Source of the DNA: Oxyruncus cristatus
Taxonomy: Eukaryota; Chordata; Aves; Passeriformes; Cotingidae
Reading direction: 5' to 3'
NCBI GenBank assembly: GCA_013399855.1
Contig: VXAY01003167.1
Coordinates: forward strand, 124,001 to 188,000
Length of the DNA: 64,000 nt
Below are positions 41,801 to 56,800 of the stretch, in pieces. The first letter of the stretch is position 1. Each line of letters starts with the position of its first letter. The notes beneath the pieces were generated by a model, which saw only the letters and a list, made by a program, of their open reading frames with translations, was not told where the DNA came from and searched no databases. Made by a program: the position numbers and the translations under genes.

Positions 41801-44800
41801 GGTCTTCCCTCAGTCTCCTCTTCTCTAGGTTGAACAGACCAAGTGACCTCAGCCACTCCTCATTTGGCTTCCTCTCAAGGCCCTTCACTATCTTTGTAGC
41901 CCTCCTTTGGACTTCCTAGTAACTTTATATCTTTCTTGTATCGTAGTACTCAAAACTGCGCACAATATTCCAGGTGAGGCCACCCCAGTGCAGAGCAGAG
42001 CGGGACAATGCCCTCCCTCCACCACCTGGTGATGCTCTGCCTGATGCCCCTCAGGACACTGTTGGCCCTCCTGGCTGCCAGGGCACTGCTGACTCATGTC
42101 AGAGCCAGGTGAAGACAGGGCAGACTAAGCAGCTGGTGCTCAGGGTGGGTCCCACCTGTGGCCCCAGGGCTGGTGGTGCTGCCAGGAGATGCAGAACTAC
42201 CTGCCATGACAGTTTTTCCTTTGTGGACAGGGAGGCACAAGCAGTGTCACAATATTTAATTATGGCCACAGCAAGGTCTGATTGATGACAGTTATTGTGC
42301 TTGGGGATTAGATAGAGCAGCATTAAAAAAACCCAAAGCAAACAACAAAAAGTTTAATTAGGCTAGGTCAGTTCAATCTAAATAACTGTCCTGACCTTTC
42401 AGCAGATATAAGCCCACAGAAGTTCCTGCTGACAGCAGTGGGATATGAGAGGTGGGAGTCTAGATTTTGATTTAATGTTAGGCATCAAGAGCTGTGTTTA
42501 GGCACTAAGGCCCACATCTAGTAATTCCTGTTGGCTGCCTTTGGTTTGCTGCCTGTTCAAAGGCCACTGAGGAGCCTAGCTATTTTTGCTGATTTGGCAT
42601 AGGAACATAGGTGAAATGAAGGGCACTTGAGTGGAGACTTGTTGCTCCTTGGCTTTGAAAGAGTGCTGAGGCTCTGCTAACTCAGCATGGTTTGGACTTC
42701 ATGTCTGAATGTGTAAGGCATGCAAAGGGATGGAGAGGGAATTCTTACCTGTTATACCAACATGGAGGCTGAGGATGTGTATGTCCCTCTAGTGTTGATA
42801 AGTGCTTCTTTTTATCTTGACATACCCAAATGCTGTCAGAAATCAGGTCCTGAGTGACTCGTCTGAGATGGTAGAGGAAGCAGGTGGAAACGCTCGATAA
42901 AGGAGCTCCTGGTACTGTGAATCCCACTTTTGTCTTCTGTCATTGTAACAATAAAATATGTGGCTACCCATTTTTACCTTATTTTCTGTGAGTGCTATTC
43001 CTATAACCATTATAACTGCTACCTGGTCTTTTTTTGAAGTAACTGATGACTTCTTTCCCCTCTGGTTTTGTCTTTATAGGATTCACTTAAAAGTGTGGAA
43101 ACACCCAACAAAGGTAAAGTGTTATTTTTAAAATATGTTACTTCAAGGTATATCATCAGAAAACACGTTTTGCTATTTGTTTGTATTACTGAACTGGTAG
43201 CGTTGGCATATTGCTGTCATTTACATGTTTAGTTGTATTATAAGGTAATTATGACAACTTAGAAGTGTAAATAAAAGAGCATTTCCAAAAACTAATCTGG
43301 AGACTCAAATACGGGGAATGAATAGTAGAGTAAAAGAACTGATTACAGTAAGTGGTGGTCATGGCAGTTGTCTATAATTTCAGCTTTTCGTATGGAGAAA
43401 AAGAAAAATAATGAACTTCATGCAAGCCTAAAAAATTACTTTTCTGTATGACTTTTCCACTTGGTTCCAATCACTTTCATTCCTCTCTTCTTAAGCTTTA
43501 GTTCTTTGTGATCTTTTGTTGTATAAATAGTGTTTTGTCTAATGATAGACTGCCGTAATAGGAGTAGGTTAAATAGCAGTAATGGACAAAATCATAGACT
43601 CTTCCTTATTTAATTCCTCAGTTAAAAGTAGCTTAGACTCATTGGCTGATGCCCAGCACTGTTAGCATTACTGTGAAGCACCTCACAGACCAAGGGATGA
43701 GCAGGAGTCTATTCTGTCATGGGTTGGATTCCAGCAGGGCTCACCCACATGAGGGCTCCTGCCACATTGGGCCCTGCTCTACCCCTCCTGCAGCTGAGTG
43801 TGTTACAAGGGTGCTGTCAGAGGTCCCTCCAGCTGAACACTGGTGTGGGCTGGGATGTGCTGAGGAGCAGTGGTCTCTCTCCATTTTGTTTGAAGAAAAA
43901 AGTGGCCTCTGAAATGCTCTTTTTCTCTCTTTCCTCTGTGTGCTTTTCTCTGACTACAGGGTGCTCAGAGAGGCAAAAAGGTGAACCAACCACCAAGACT
44001 GCAGCAGCCTTTCAAACCACAGAGGTGGTTCAGATGCAGGTTTCCAATTGCCAGGCTTGTTGCTTCAGCATTATTCAACTTCATGAACAGCAAAAAAAGA
44101 AACAGCAATTACATTTATAAGCTGCCAGGAAAAGCTAAGCAGCTGGAGTACCGGGAGAGTGGGGGGAGAACATGCAGGTGCAGAAGGGAGAAGGCAAATA
44201 CAGTTTGTAGGATGCTTCTGCCTTGGATGTGGTCCTTTATCCTGTGAATTTTTTTAATGCTCTGGATGACAACTAATTGTTGCTGGTGAAAGAATGGTTA
44301 CTAATCAACATCTACCTTAGAAACATCTTCCTCTGCACGCTGTTCAGAAAACCTGACTGGAAAGGATCTAAAACATTCCTCTACTGAAAGATATTTCCTA
44401 ATTTGGACTCCATTGAATCAGCAGCTTCCTCAAGGAAAATCTGATTCATCAAATAACAGTAAAGGATTCAGTGTTTACTCCTTACTTCTCTGTACCTATT
44501 TATTTGTGTCAGGAAACATTCAACTGTGAAGTGTACTTGGCACACCCTAATTTAAAAACAGTTCCAGAACTCCTTTGGTAGTGTAATATTAGAAACTACA
44601 ACTTACTGGTTGCAAGCCAGAACTTGCCAGGCCATTAGTCATTCCGTAGAGAAGTCTACATTCAAAGTTGTCCAAGGTAACCAAATTTCCAGTTGCCCTC
44701 TTACATGCACTGATATGCATTTCAGATATGTTTTAACATGGTATATGCCCTGCATCTGCACTTAGTTAATAAATTTCTAAAAGTCAGCAAAATATTTAAG

Positions 44801-47800
44801 GTTAGGCTAATAAGCTAGCGTATCAAAGCTGGTGTTAAGATAGTGTCTGAGAAAAACAGAGTGCAAGTGCAGTGACCAAAACTGATCTGCTGGAACCAAG
44901 GCCCGACCTTTAAGAAGTGGGCAAAGCCAAATTACACGTCTTTTCTTTTGGGGATGACAAACTTTCTTTAGTCCCTGTCTTCTCAGTGCTCACCTTCATG
45001 ATAATGCCATGGGGCCTCCCATCCATTGATCTAGAGACACTGAGCCTGAGAGGAATCCACATGATATTCTCGCCTGCTGAAGCTAGAAGTAAAAACCTGA
45101 TAGGTGGTGAGTTGTATATTCCTGCTGAAATCACTTTTGTGTTTCCTTTTCCACCTCATTTGTGTCCCACCCTTTTTTTTAGTTCATTAGGCTTAGCTGT
45201 CTAGGGTTGCAGCCATGCAAAAATTGCAAGCCTGTGACCCAAAATTAAAGGAAAATCACAGCCTTAGCTCAGTGCTGATAAATCTTTCCAGATCTTTGGG
45301 AAACTAAAACCTTAAGTGCTTGGCTTTCTCAAGCAGCCCAGTTGGAAATGAAGTCAGCATTGACAGTCAAGGAGGAGACAGACAGCATTTCTCATTTGTA
45401 CTGTTCTTTTCTGTCTCTTATATGTATTTGTGTTTATCGTGAAGAAAACAGGATCAAGGGGACCTGGGAGTTTGGATTGACAGGAAGCTGAACATGAGCC
45501 AGAGTGTGCCCAGGTGGCCAAGAAGGCCAATGGCATCCTGGCCTGGATCAGGAACAGTGTGGCCAGCGGGAACAGGGAGGTGATTCTTCCCCTGTGCTCA
45601 GCACTGGTGAGGCCACACCTGGAGTGCTGTGGCCAGTTCTGGGCCCCTCAGTTCAGGAAGGATATTGAGGTGCTGGAGCAGGTGCAGAGAAGAGCAACGA
45701 GGCTGGTGAAGGGACTCGAACACAAGTCCTATGAGGAGAGGCTGAGGGAGCTGGGGTTGTTTAGCCTGGAGAAGAGAAGGCTCAGGGGAGACCTCATCAC
45801 TCTCTAAACTCCCTGACAGGAGGTTGTAGCCAGGTGGGGGTTGGTCTCTTCTCCCAGGCAACCAGCAGGAAGACAAGAGGGCATGGCCTTAAGCTGTGGT
45901 AGGGAAGGTTTAGGTTAGATATTAGAAAGAAATTCTTTACTGAGAGAGTAATCAGGCGTTGGAATGGGCTGCCCAGGGAAGTGGTGGATTCACCGTCCCT
46001 GGAGGTTTTTAAGATGAGGCTGGACGTGGCACTGAGTGCCATAGTCTAGTAACTGTGGTGGTGTTGGATCAAGGGTTGGACTTGATGATCTCAGAAGTCC
46101 TTTCCAACCCGTCTGATTCTATGATTCTATGAAATTTGAACAGCAAGGGCAACAATCAGTTACTCCAACTAATAATTTCCTTTATCTTCCCTCTTTTTTC
46201 CCCCAAGTGGTAGTTATTACCCTGAGTATCATAAGAGTTTTGGTTTCCTTCATTATATCTTCTGCCTACCAGAAAAGAGGAAAAGATAGAGGATACTATT
46301 AAAATTAAAGCTTTACTTAATCATTTGTTTAGAAACTACTTTAGTCATACCCTTTAATAAAAGATTTTCAGAGGTTTATTATTAGTCATTCACCATGGAC
46401 TAAGCAAGTCAAAGACTATATTCAGAATATGTAGCCTTGATTTAGTGTTGCAATAACTGCCTCTGTTAATAGTGTTTTCTCTGTAGAACAATTTATTCCA
46501 TTGCTGTGAATAAAGCAGTACTTATCCATGTTATGCCTAAGTCTGGATCATGTTCTTTTTCCTCTGTGTGAAGTTCTTAGAAGATCATATTGTTTTAGTA
46601 CTTAAAATACTTTTTATTTCTTCTTAGATGTGAGAAACTATAGGTGTTTCTAGACATTAGAACCTTTTGCAGCATCAAGTGTTCACAGAAAATAAAGACT
46701 AAGATTACTTATGTTAGTAGATATTTAGCGCTGGAGTTTGCTGCAATCCAGAGTATGAAAAGACTGCAGACTGGTACGAAACTGAGTCTGTGCGTGTTTC
46801 TCAAAAACTGATGAATGAATGTTTATTCAGTGTCTACAGCCTTGCTACTTCGGGCAGGGATTTCACCAGATCAGACATAATAAGCAGCTTTTGGAATTTG
46901 ATCAGTAGTTCTTTGGGACCCGTCCAGAAAGTCTAGTATGCACTGGGAACAACAGTCTTTTACAACTGAATTGCTGGAGTCACTATCTTTTTGAGTAAAC
47001 GCAGAAATGTGTTGTTAACAATGAAGTCAGCATTACATTTAAAGATTGTAAAGGTTCTCTAACTGTACTTGGGATTTGATAGCTGCTTCTAGACCCAGTC
47101 ATAAAAATATTCACAACAGAAAGTTGTAAAAAATAGAAAAAGGAGGAAAAGGGGAAAACGAAATTTTTTTTAAGGTTTTCCTTAAAGTTGAAAACTCTAT
47201 TTCCTTCTTTTCTTAGCACAAACCTATTATATTTTTGTTTTGGAAAAAACATTTTTTGTTTTGCAATATGGAAAAATGTCAAGGGCTTTTTATTGATTGC
47301 ATTTCATCTCTGTAAGTGTCTCTCCTGCATTGTTTTCAAATCAGAGCATGGCTCTTCACCTCCAAGTTGTTGCTGTGTTACATCCTGCTATGTTGGTCTT
47401 AAAGCCAGAGGCTTTTTAATCAAGACCAATTTTTAAATAATTGCAACTCCCCAGTTCTTCAGAAAAATTAGGCAGAAGTTACCAAGGCCTTATAAAGCAT
47501 ATAGGAGCAGAGACGTTTTTGATAGCAGGACAGCAGATTTTTAAGTTGCTTTCAAGTGATAATCCATAGGACTCTCCAACTAGTAGGAAGAAACAATATG
47601 GTAAATATTGGTGCTTGGAAGCTGATTCAATCAGTATTTGCATTACAGATTTTTCAGGTTTTTCCTCTTTCTTATCACAACAATGATCTAGTTAATGCTG
47701 CTTAGCACTTGACTGAAATGTTAGGGGGTCTTTTCCTGTTGCTTTTTTTTTGTTTGTTTTTTCAGGGGTGGGAGGCGTTTGTGTGTGTGTGATATAAACT

Positions 47801-50800
47801 GTATTCAAGATCTTCCTCTTTTTTTCTCTTTGAAAATAAGTCAGAAAGAAAAATATAAAGCTCCATTTCTCAAAAATATTTTTAATGCGCCAAAAAGGTC
47901 TTAAGCTTTCATTCCAACTTCTGTTCAACCAGGTATTTGTCATGTTTTAACCAGACAAAACATGTACAGAGTCAGAGAGAGTGTTTAACATGTATTGAAT
48001 TGACATCATCTGTTTGTGCAGTAACAGCAAATTTCCATTGGATGGTCTGGCAGTAATATGTGAATTTTAATACTGGACTGAAAAGAAGAAAATAAGTGGT
48101 TTTCTGTAAGGAATACACTAGTTCCTTACTAAATCTTGAAGACACCTGCAGGTATATTCACTAACACTTTCAGGGATGGTGCAGATTGTTCTGCTTCTGA
48201 CCAAGGGTGAAATTTATTCCTTCAGACTTCATGTACCAGGAGCGTGTCAGAAATAAGCATATCTGGCAGCTGTGGTTAAAGTTCACTTCCCTTGTTCTCA
48301 TCTCATTTCTGCAAGTTTGATTTCTTCTCACCTTCAGTAAGAAGGTGATGGCAAATAATTTCATACCAGAAGTAAATTACGAGGTTTCAGTTGTGAGATT
48401 ATTAATCTTGGTCACAGTTCACTTTGCGATGTGGTCTGTTCATAGTCTCCTTCCTACTGGCTGTGCCCGGGACACGTTTCTAGGAAATAAGTTCTGACAC
48501 AGCTTCAGCTATGAATCTGCTGTACCAAGTCCATAGCCTGTGCTATGTAAATCAGTGAAACACCATAATCTTTTCTCATCTGAGATTTATTAATCATAAA
48601 AGTCATAAAATCCAGTAAAGTTATCTTGCTTCATGAACGAGCGATGTAATTTCAGTTTACAAAATTCTGTTCAACAGCTCATAGAAATACAGTGGAAAGA
48701 TGCTGACCAAGTTTGAGTAATGGACATTTACAGACTACCCAAGATGTTTGTCTCTAATTTAGTTAATTGCTACTGGTCTCAAGGATGAAGAATGGGAGTT
48801 GAAAAAGGCTTGGCTCAGGCACAGAAACCATGGAGTGTTTTAAAACTGAGACTAACAAGAGGGAGAAAATGAATGTTGAAAAAATCCTGGAGGTGCAGAC
48901 CGGGTTGTACTTGGACATTTGCTTATAGCTGAGGACCTCTGTTCCTGAGGTTATCTTCATTCTGTGTCTCCTAATAATTCGATGGATAATGCTGAAATTC
49001 ATTTGATTCCCTTGGCTGGCAGCTGAACCGATTGCCCCTTGTTTCTCCATTACTGTCTTCACCCCTTCCATGCCCTTATAGCAAGAGTCAGCTTGTAGTA
49101 CCCATCTCAGACCCTGTTTCCAGGCTGACTCCATTTCTGGCACAGACCCTGCAAGCCCTCAACTGAAAGGTGGAAATTTGAGAGAGGGAAAGGAATAATA
49201 TTTCCCAGCTCCCTTCAGCAGAGTCTCATGGACATTGTCTGCAGCTAAGTGAAGACTTTTAACCTTGCCGTATCTCCCCACATAGTGATATAGTGGGCAG
49301 TTCTCTGACAGCCAGAAAACTTTTTGCACCTCATCACTGACAGATAGAAGCATGTTATAAATAATTAAGGCAAAATATTCCCCTCAATTTTGGTGGGTTT
49401 TATTTGGTTGAGTTTTTTGTCTATTTTTGTTTGCTTGTCTGGTTTTTACATCTCTAACATTCTGTTTGGTAACAGGTAAATCATGAGAATAGTTTTTCTG
49501 CAAACATGGTCAATGGACAAGATAGCTTGGATATAGTGATAGGCGTCTTGCATCTTACACAATTCCTTGCCTGACATGTGTAAATTTTGTATTATGGAAA
49601 ACACCCTATTGTGTGTGTTTGTCCTGACTTTCCTTTTGGGGAATCCTTTGTCCAAGGAGTATTCCCTTCTTTCTGTGGTTTAGCTGAGGTATAACACATT
49701 TCCTCTTTTTCTGGAGACAAAATCTGAAGCATTGCCATAAATCCTATGTTTTAAATCCTATGGTTGTATTAAAACTGTTTCCACAGATTCTGAACTGTGT
49801 TTTACCCTCTTTTGGAGAAAATGCCAGGAAGGTTCCACTCAGCAATCATTGCTTCAATAGGCCAATTTGCGTAAATAAGGATTTTGCTGTTACACTATAT
49901 CTACCTGTCAGCCACTTTGAACATCTTGGAGACAGGGAATCTCCCAAGTAGCTGTTTGTTCTAAATGTAAATAGTGTGGCACTTTTCAGATAAGGTAGGA
50001 AGTACTTGTTCAAACAACAGTCAGCTGATGTCTTCTTCTGGACCTCTTAAGGCTCTATAATATGACTGTAGGTATGTTCTGGGAATGTAAAAGAATTCAG
50101 TGCAAATTAAACATTTCGTTTGGAAGGTAATGAGTGATTACACATCCAAGAGAACTGGCTGTGAGAATGAAATGGTATTCTAGGGGAAAAATCATTAGAG
50201 GAAAAGATTTATTCAAAACAATTATAGTGGAGGATGATAAATGGTGAAAATACTGAAGAGGATAAATAAAAAAGTTAATAACAAGTGCTAGACAGAGAGG
50301 TATACACAGAGACTAAAAGGACTGAGTTTTCTTAACCTCATCAAATGATTCCGTTTTCATATGTGGAAGGTGACTACAACATACCAAGATGTAGTACTCT
50401 AGGCAACCCTTCATATGTGCAATAATTTGCTATCAGTATTTTCAGTAGCAAATCCCACTGTATGTCAAACTATTTCAGTTTTATGTATATTTCTATTGTT
50501 ACATAGTTAAAATTTGTCTATTATAAAATGAAGACTGAAATAGTTTCTTGGCACTGTTTGCAATGCATTTTGTGACTCGATAGTTCTGAGTATTTGCTAG
50601 TTTAAGGCAAAAGATATCAAAGAAGGAGAACAAAATTCCAGATTGCGGATAGGGTTTTTTTGGACACATTTCTGTCAGGAAACTGAGATAGCTAACTCCA
50701 GTGAATTGTGGTATCTATATGAGATGTTGGGCAGAATTCCTGTATCTATTCCAAGTATAAAAACTCGTAGATGTCTCAGACTTCCTCTTCCTGGGTTGTT

Positions 50801-53800
50801 TCATTCTTTTTTCCCCCAATAGTCACTATTAGCTAATAGGTGGCTGCTGACTACAGTGGCCAGACAAGTTTGGGGAGAATGTCAGGAACGGTGACAAGTG
50901 GTGAGAGTATGTTCTTGATCATGTAGCAACCCGTGAGTTAGAAGGGTGAAAAAAGGAGAAATTGTCTTCCTCTTGGAAGACTAATCATCTTGATCTTGGA
51001 ACGATATAATGTACTATGACACTTTCTCTCTCAACCTGTCCCTTGCCTTAGAAATGAGTGCTCTTAACAGCTCTTCCCTTGATGGAGACTTCCAGGACTG
51101 GGGGTTTTAATTTACACTGGTAATCAGGCGATCCCAAGCTGCTCCAAAAACAGAGAGAGGGAAGATAGATAAAAGTCAGTAATTGTANNNNNNNNNNNNN
51201 NNNNNNNNNNGGCACTGCAGAGCTGAAGCCAGAGGAAATAACAAGAATAAAGGGTTGATATAAATAAGGGTACACCCTGCATTTCATATGTATTCCTATG
51301 GGTGTGTGTTTCAGTGTCCATTGTTGTGTAATGTTATCACCAGTCCATGACCATCTGAGTGCTGACTGTGTCTGATTGTGGCTGCTATTATGTGTGTTTT
51401 GTGAATTGTTTACCTACAGTTGCAACAGCTTATGGTCTTAAAATTTAACCAGTGCCTTTTCTCCACTCTATGGCTGCATTGCCACTTCCCTTTAAGTAAG
51501 TAGCTACTTAGTGCTGAAATCACAAAATGCCTACTTAGTAAAATCCTTCCAGCACAAAAATTCACAGACTGAAATGACATATCTGAGGCACACACTAACT
51601 TGCTGTAGTTGAAAATGCTTACTTTGAAAATGCCTTAATTTGAAAGCACTGTAATGAAAGACTGTTAATGATACACCAGAAATGAGCTAAGGCTGCTTTC
51701 AGAAGCACAGATGGCTAATTGGCTTCAGTTGGTAGGTTATGTCATTTTAATTAAATTTTATTAGGGAAGCATTTCAAAGCTCTAACTGATGGTTTAAGAT
51801 AAATATGGTTCTTCATAAATGACCTATTGCTAACCTTTATTTATTTCTCTCTCTCTTCTCAGTGTTAATAGAGGCTGCTGTGACTGAGCTCTCCATGGCC
51901 ATCTCTCGTCTCATCCATGTTTACAGCAGCAGCTTTGATGCAGATTTCCAGCTTTCCAGCATACCCAAAAGCCCTTCCTGTACAGACATCAGCCTAGATT
52001 CCCAGCTCAGCTTCACTGTTTATGCTGCCCATAACATCCCAGAAGCCTGGGTGAACAGGTAGGAGGAGGTCCAGCAAGTGTTCACAAGAAGGCATGTCTC
52101 TTTCATCATATATTTTTCACAGATACCAGCTTAGCTCTGTTGCTTTGGTGGTACTTTTATATTAATGTTAGAGACTTGGTGGGTGTATTCTACTGTTTTT
52201 CTAGCATAAAGTGCATTTACTTAAGCTTGACTAACTAGGAGACTTCCAGGCCCCATAAGTAGAAGGGGAATCGTGGAGGTAGCCTGGCTGGTTGCCCTTG
52301 ACCAGTGTGGAAGGATGGTAGTAGACACAACCTGAGAGCACTGGCCTTGATGTGTGTGCTCAGAAATGATTCCATGACTGACTTGCTCAGTGGGAAGGAG
52401 GAACAGGTGTGTACTGCAGGCTGAGAGAGTTTGGGCTTGGACTTTGTGTGGTCTCTGCAGTACAACTAACTGGAAGGGTTGGAGGCCAGATTACCCAGTT
52501 AAACAGGGGGGTGGCTTTGGCTTCAACCCAACCTGAATGAGGCTTTCTCAGCAACTTTTGCTCTTTCAATATTCATCATTGCATGGCTAAGCATCTGTGT
52601 TGATTATCCTCTTCATGGAAGGTGATTAAAACAAATGTAGTTTACAGATCCAAGTATACCTGGTGTATCAGCGTAACGTAAAAAAGAAAGAGGGAGACAA
52701 CTTTAATAAAAAGCTGATTGGAGTATTCTCTTCTGTATTGGTAAAATTTGGTGAAAGTAGTTGTCTCTTTAAATATCTGCTTTTCCTACTCTGAGCAAAA
52801 CTGGTGTTCTCTTACCACTCCAGTGTGCTCAAAGAGGAAAAGGGGACCAGTGTCTGGTAGCATTATTTTTGGGTCAAAATGCGGTTCTCAAAGTCAATTT
52901 TCCCTTGCTCCCATTTTACCTTGTATTCCAAGTGATAGTAGATTCATTTGCATTAGACTGTGAGCAAGAGTGTACTGTACAGCATTAGCTGTAATTAGCA
53001 GTTTAATAAAAATCTTAGAGACTTTGTATTAGTTAAGATAATAAATACAGAACTATAATCACTATCCTAATTTCAAATGGTTGTACCATTCCCACTGCAT
53101 TTTGTTGTACCAGAAAAATCTGAAATTACATATGGCTAAAGGCCACTGATGATTACAAATATATGAAAATCTCCCATTTCCAGTCTTTCCAATATTCACA
53201 TTCCATAGCACAGATTTCTTAAGATGGACTGCTACTGTGATGCCTGCTTTCCTCAAGTACTTTCACTAACATCAATCACATGCATATTCCCCGTTCTTAT
53301 TTCTGCACTGCATGAATTCATGCTGACTATGTCATGGATCTAATTTTCCCTTTCCTGAAGGTCACATTTAACGATTTTGCTGCTGGTTTCAATATATATT
53401 TTAATATATATATCCTTGAATATATATAATATATATACATATATAATATATATGTTATAAAGGCTAGAATTTTGACATCCCTCACTGTCTATCTCACATT
53501 GGTTTTCCTGTACATAAGTATAGAAATATATCTGATAAATGGCTTTTCTTTTAATTCTTTGAGATAATGGAGAATTGTTTCATGTTTTACAGGGTCATGT
53601 TTGTGTGGTGCCAAATCCCTCTCAATTTCACTTTTGTACCTTTTTTGTAAATTTTTAGATCTATGTTCTCAATTTCAACATTATTATGCAACTTTTAATG
53701 TCTATACAGTAACTCAGAAATATGTCTGTATAAGGACAGGAGTATGTCTTACTGTCTCATTAAAGAGATCAGTACAGACTTTACAAGTTGCAGAAGAATG

Positions 53801-56800
53801 TTGCAAAACTGGTAACCTTTCTTTGTTTACTTATTTTCATTCCTTCTTGTTTGGTTGTTTTTTTTTTCCTGTTTGTTGTTCTATTTCATTTAAATTCCAA
53901 GCAGATGTGCCTTATTTGCTGCCAGTGGCATAACACTGCCATCTTCATGTTTCACTGCCTTTGTTTCTACAGCCAAAACCAGTCAGGTTCCTGTCTACAT
54001 CTGGGTGATATGAAGTGATCTCTGGGACAAAACTAAGGAGTCATGTCTTTGAATTCATAGAGAGGCTGCTTACTCAAAATGCTCTGCAGAGACCTAAAAT
54101 GGGTTGGAGTGCATGCACTCTGAGCAACCTGTCTGACTTCAGTCAGAATGAACATTGTATAAGCATTAATCTTTCCAGGGTTAGGTCCTTTTGATTTATG
54201 GATCAGGAATATGTCTGCATATTATGTATTGGTGCTTCTGCTTAAACAGCAATACTTAATAATTTGACTGTATCAAAACCTATTATTTCCTGAACTATCC
54301 TCCAACAGTTTGCAATGTTTGGACTCTAAGGGAAGGATTTTCCCAGTCTTACAAGGTATTTTTTCTCTTTCTGCATTGATGCCTCATAGGTACTACAGAT
54401 TACACATCCTTTTCTTGGAATAAACAAAAAAAAACCAAAACAAAACAAAACAAAAAAAAAAAAAAAAAGAGAGAGAGAGAGAGAAATTGTTAAGCAAATC
54501 TGTTACAATAATTATAAAAGTTATTATAATGTTCTTATAAATATAACAAAGTCAGGCACCTTCAGTCTGCAACTACTTCAAATTTCCCGTTCACATTTGA
54601 CTGAATAAGATCTAAAGTACAGAATAAGATTCTGTACAGAATAAGATCTAAAGCTGAGACTGGCAGGAAGATCTGGGAGTTACAAGACTCATTAAGAACA
54701 TTAGTTATTTATACTCTGTGGCTTTATTTTGACTAATATTTTAAAAGATTTCAGTAAGAAGAATATGAAACAACAGATAGCCCCAGTCCCGAACTTCACT
54801 ATGAAACCTGTTGGAGAACTATCTGAAGACAACCAACAAGAGGCCTTTAATGCTTCTGCTGTAAAGAATGTATGGATTCCCTTGAGTGTTAACCCCTTTT
54901 TTTACAGATAGGGAAAAGTATGAACAGAATCATATAATAGCCTGGGTTGGAAAGGATCTTAAAGATCATCTAGTTCAGGGATACATTCCATTAGACTGGG
55001 TTGCTCAGAGCCCCGTCCAACCTGGCCTTGAACGCTTCCAGGGGTGGAGCAGCCGCAGCTGCTCTGGGCAAACTGTGCCAGGGCCTCACCACCCTCACAG
55101 GGAAGAATTTTTTCCTAATATCTAATCTGAACCTACTCTCAGTTTGAAGCCATTGCCCCTTGTCCTGTCACTATATGCCCTTGTAAAATATCCCTCTCCA
55201 GCTCTCTTGTATGCTCCCTTCAGGTACTAGGAGGTGCTCTGATGTCTCCCTGGAACCTTCTCCAGGCTGAACAGCCCCAACTCTCCCAACTCTCTCAGCC
55301 TCTCTTCATAGGAGACATGCTCCAGCCCTCTAAGCATCTTTTTGGCCTCCTCTGGACCTGCTCTGACAGTTCTGTGTCCTTCATATGTTGGGAGCCGCAG
55401 AGCTTGTCACAGTTGTCCAGGTGGGACATTTACTCTTGACTGTATGACAAGCAAGTAGCAACACTTCAAAACTTATGTCCAAAGTTTCCTTCAATACAAT
55501 AATGAAGAAAAAGAAAAAAATAATAACAAAAACATGAAAGAGAACCCAGACATCTTAAGAACTTTTCTTGAACTCAGAAAAATTAAAAAACAAACAACCC
55601 AAAATAAACACCCCTTCACACACACATTAATATGAGATTCATTATTTTAATTCTTTTTTCATGTAAGGATGGATCTTCACAAGTTTCTGAATGGTTAACT
55701 CCAAATTTACTGTGCTGGACATGGTACATTACAATTAATCCTCTTTTTTTGTTGTTTCTGGTTCCTTTTTTTTCTCATTTGTAGCTACAAAGTTTTCTCT
55801 TTTTTCTGTTCACTAACTTACGCTGGGAAGACAATATGCCAAGTGAAGGTTTGCAAAAATACTCCAGTTCGAAGATCCTTCTTTTTCCTGGCTGACTGGA
55901 ACGAGAAGTAAGTTTGGGTTTGTGTTTGATATGAGTTTGTCCGACAGATATTACAAATCAAATATTCATTTAAAAAAAACCCCAAACCCAAACACCCGCA
56001 TCTTCTTAATGAATCTTCTGAGCAGATTAATTCACAGAAACTTAGGGACGTGGGAGTGAGAAAGAAGTGGGGTAGCCAGAGGAAGAGAAATAGGACTAAG
56101 GTAAATCTGGTCTGAGAGCAGCTTCTGTTCACTGGAGGCATCATGGAGGAATATTGTAACCGAAAGGAGATGCAACTAAAGGCTGTGTTTCTGTCCTTGT
56201 TTGAGGCGTTCCACCCCTTTTGGATCCAATTCTAGTACATATACAATCCAGCCTGAACCCATTGTAACATTTCTGTAAGAGTTCTTTTTTACAAACTAGC
56301 AAGACTGTTGTGGTTTGTTGGTTTGGGATTTTGTTTGTTTGTTTGCTTGCTTGGTTTTGGGGGGTTGTGTGTTTGTTTTTTATAAGAAGGATCTTCAGTT
56401 TTAAAATGAGGACTTTCATTTGAGACTGGAGGTTTAGTGTGAAAGCTACTAATTACCTCTCACCTGCCTGTTTGCTCTGAAGAAAATAATTCCCCTCAAA
56501 AACAAAGCACACACTCAAACAATATTCATTTAAAGCAATGGGATGACAAAAAATATACTTGCAATAGATGAGAGAAGTATGCTTTGGTTGGTGATTTGGT
56601 AGTAATATGGCATTCTTTCAGCTTCCTGAGCATGACATGTTTATGTTTACAATCTTTGAAATTTTTGGTATTTTGCATCAGTGTTTACTGTATTCTAAAT
56701 CTGAAAGCAGCTTGATTACATTAGAATTGAGCAAAGGCTACAAGTAATCTGAAAGGGGTTTTTTTTAAATTACAATTGAATACAGAGTGTAATTCATAAA

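Larger units (their letters stand above)
43114..51862 (+). other. PIK3C2G intron (8.7 kb)
   Basis: Contains the + strand CR1 at 45455-46131 and the 23-base N gap at 51188-51210. Overlapping open frames at 43649-44247 look like no family I know and have no coding support. Confidence 0.7.
52059..55784 (+). other. PIK3C2G intron (3.7 kb)
   Basis: Contains an AT dinucleotide-rich tract (53391-53458), an A-rich/(GA)n tract (54424-54485), a repeat-flanked hairpin (54603-54653) and the CR1 at 54928-55432. Confidence 0.7.

Noticed and set aside
43649..44247. Overlapping open frames of 87-133 codons on the + strand
   Set aside because: No recognisable domain or family, several overlapping frames, and no splice or start context. 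Probably chance in a slightly GC-richer patch.
48763..49143. 126-codon - strand frame
   Set aside because: No similarity that I recognise and no supporting signals within the intron.
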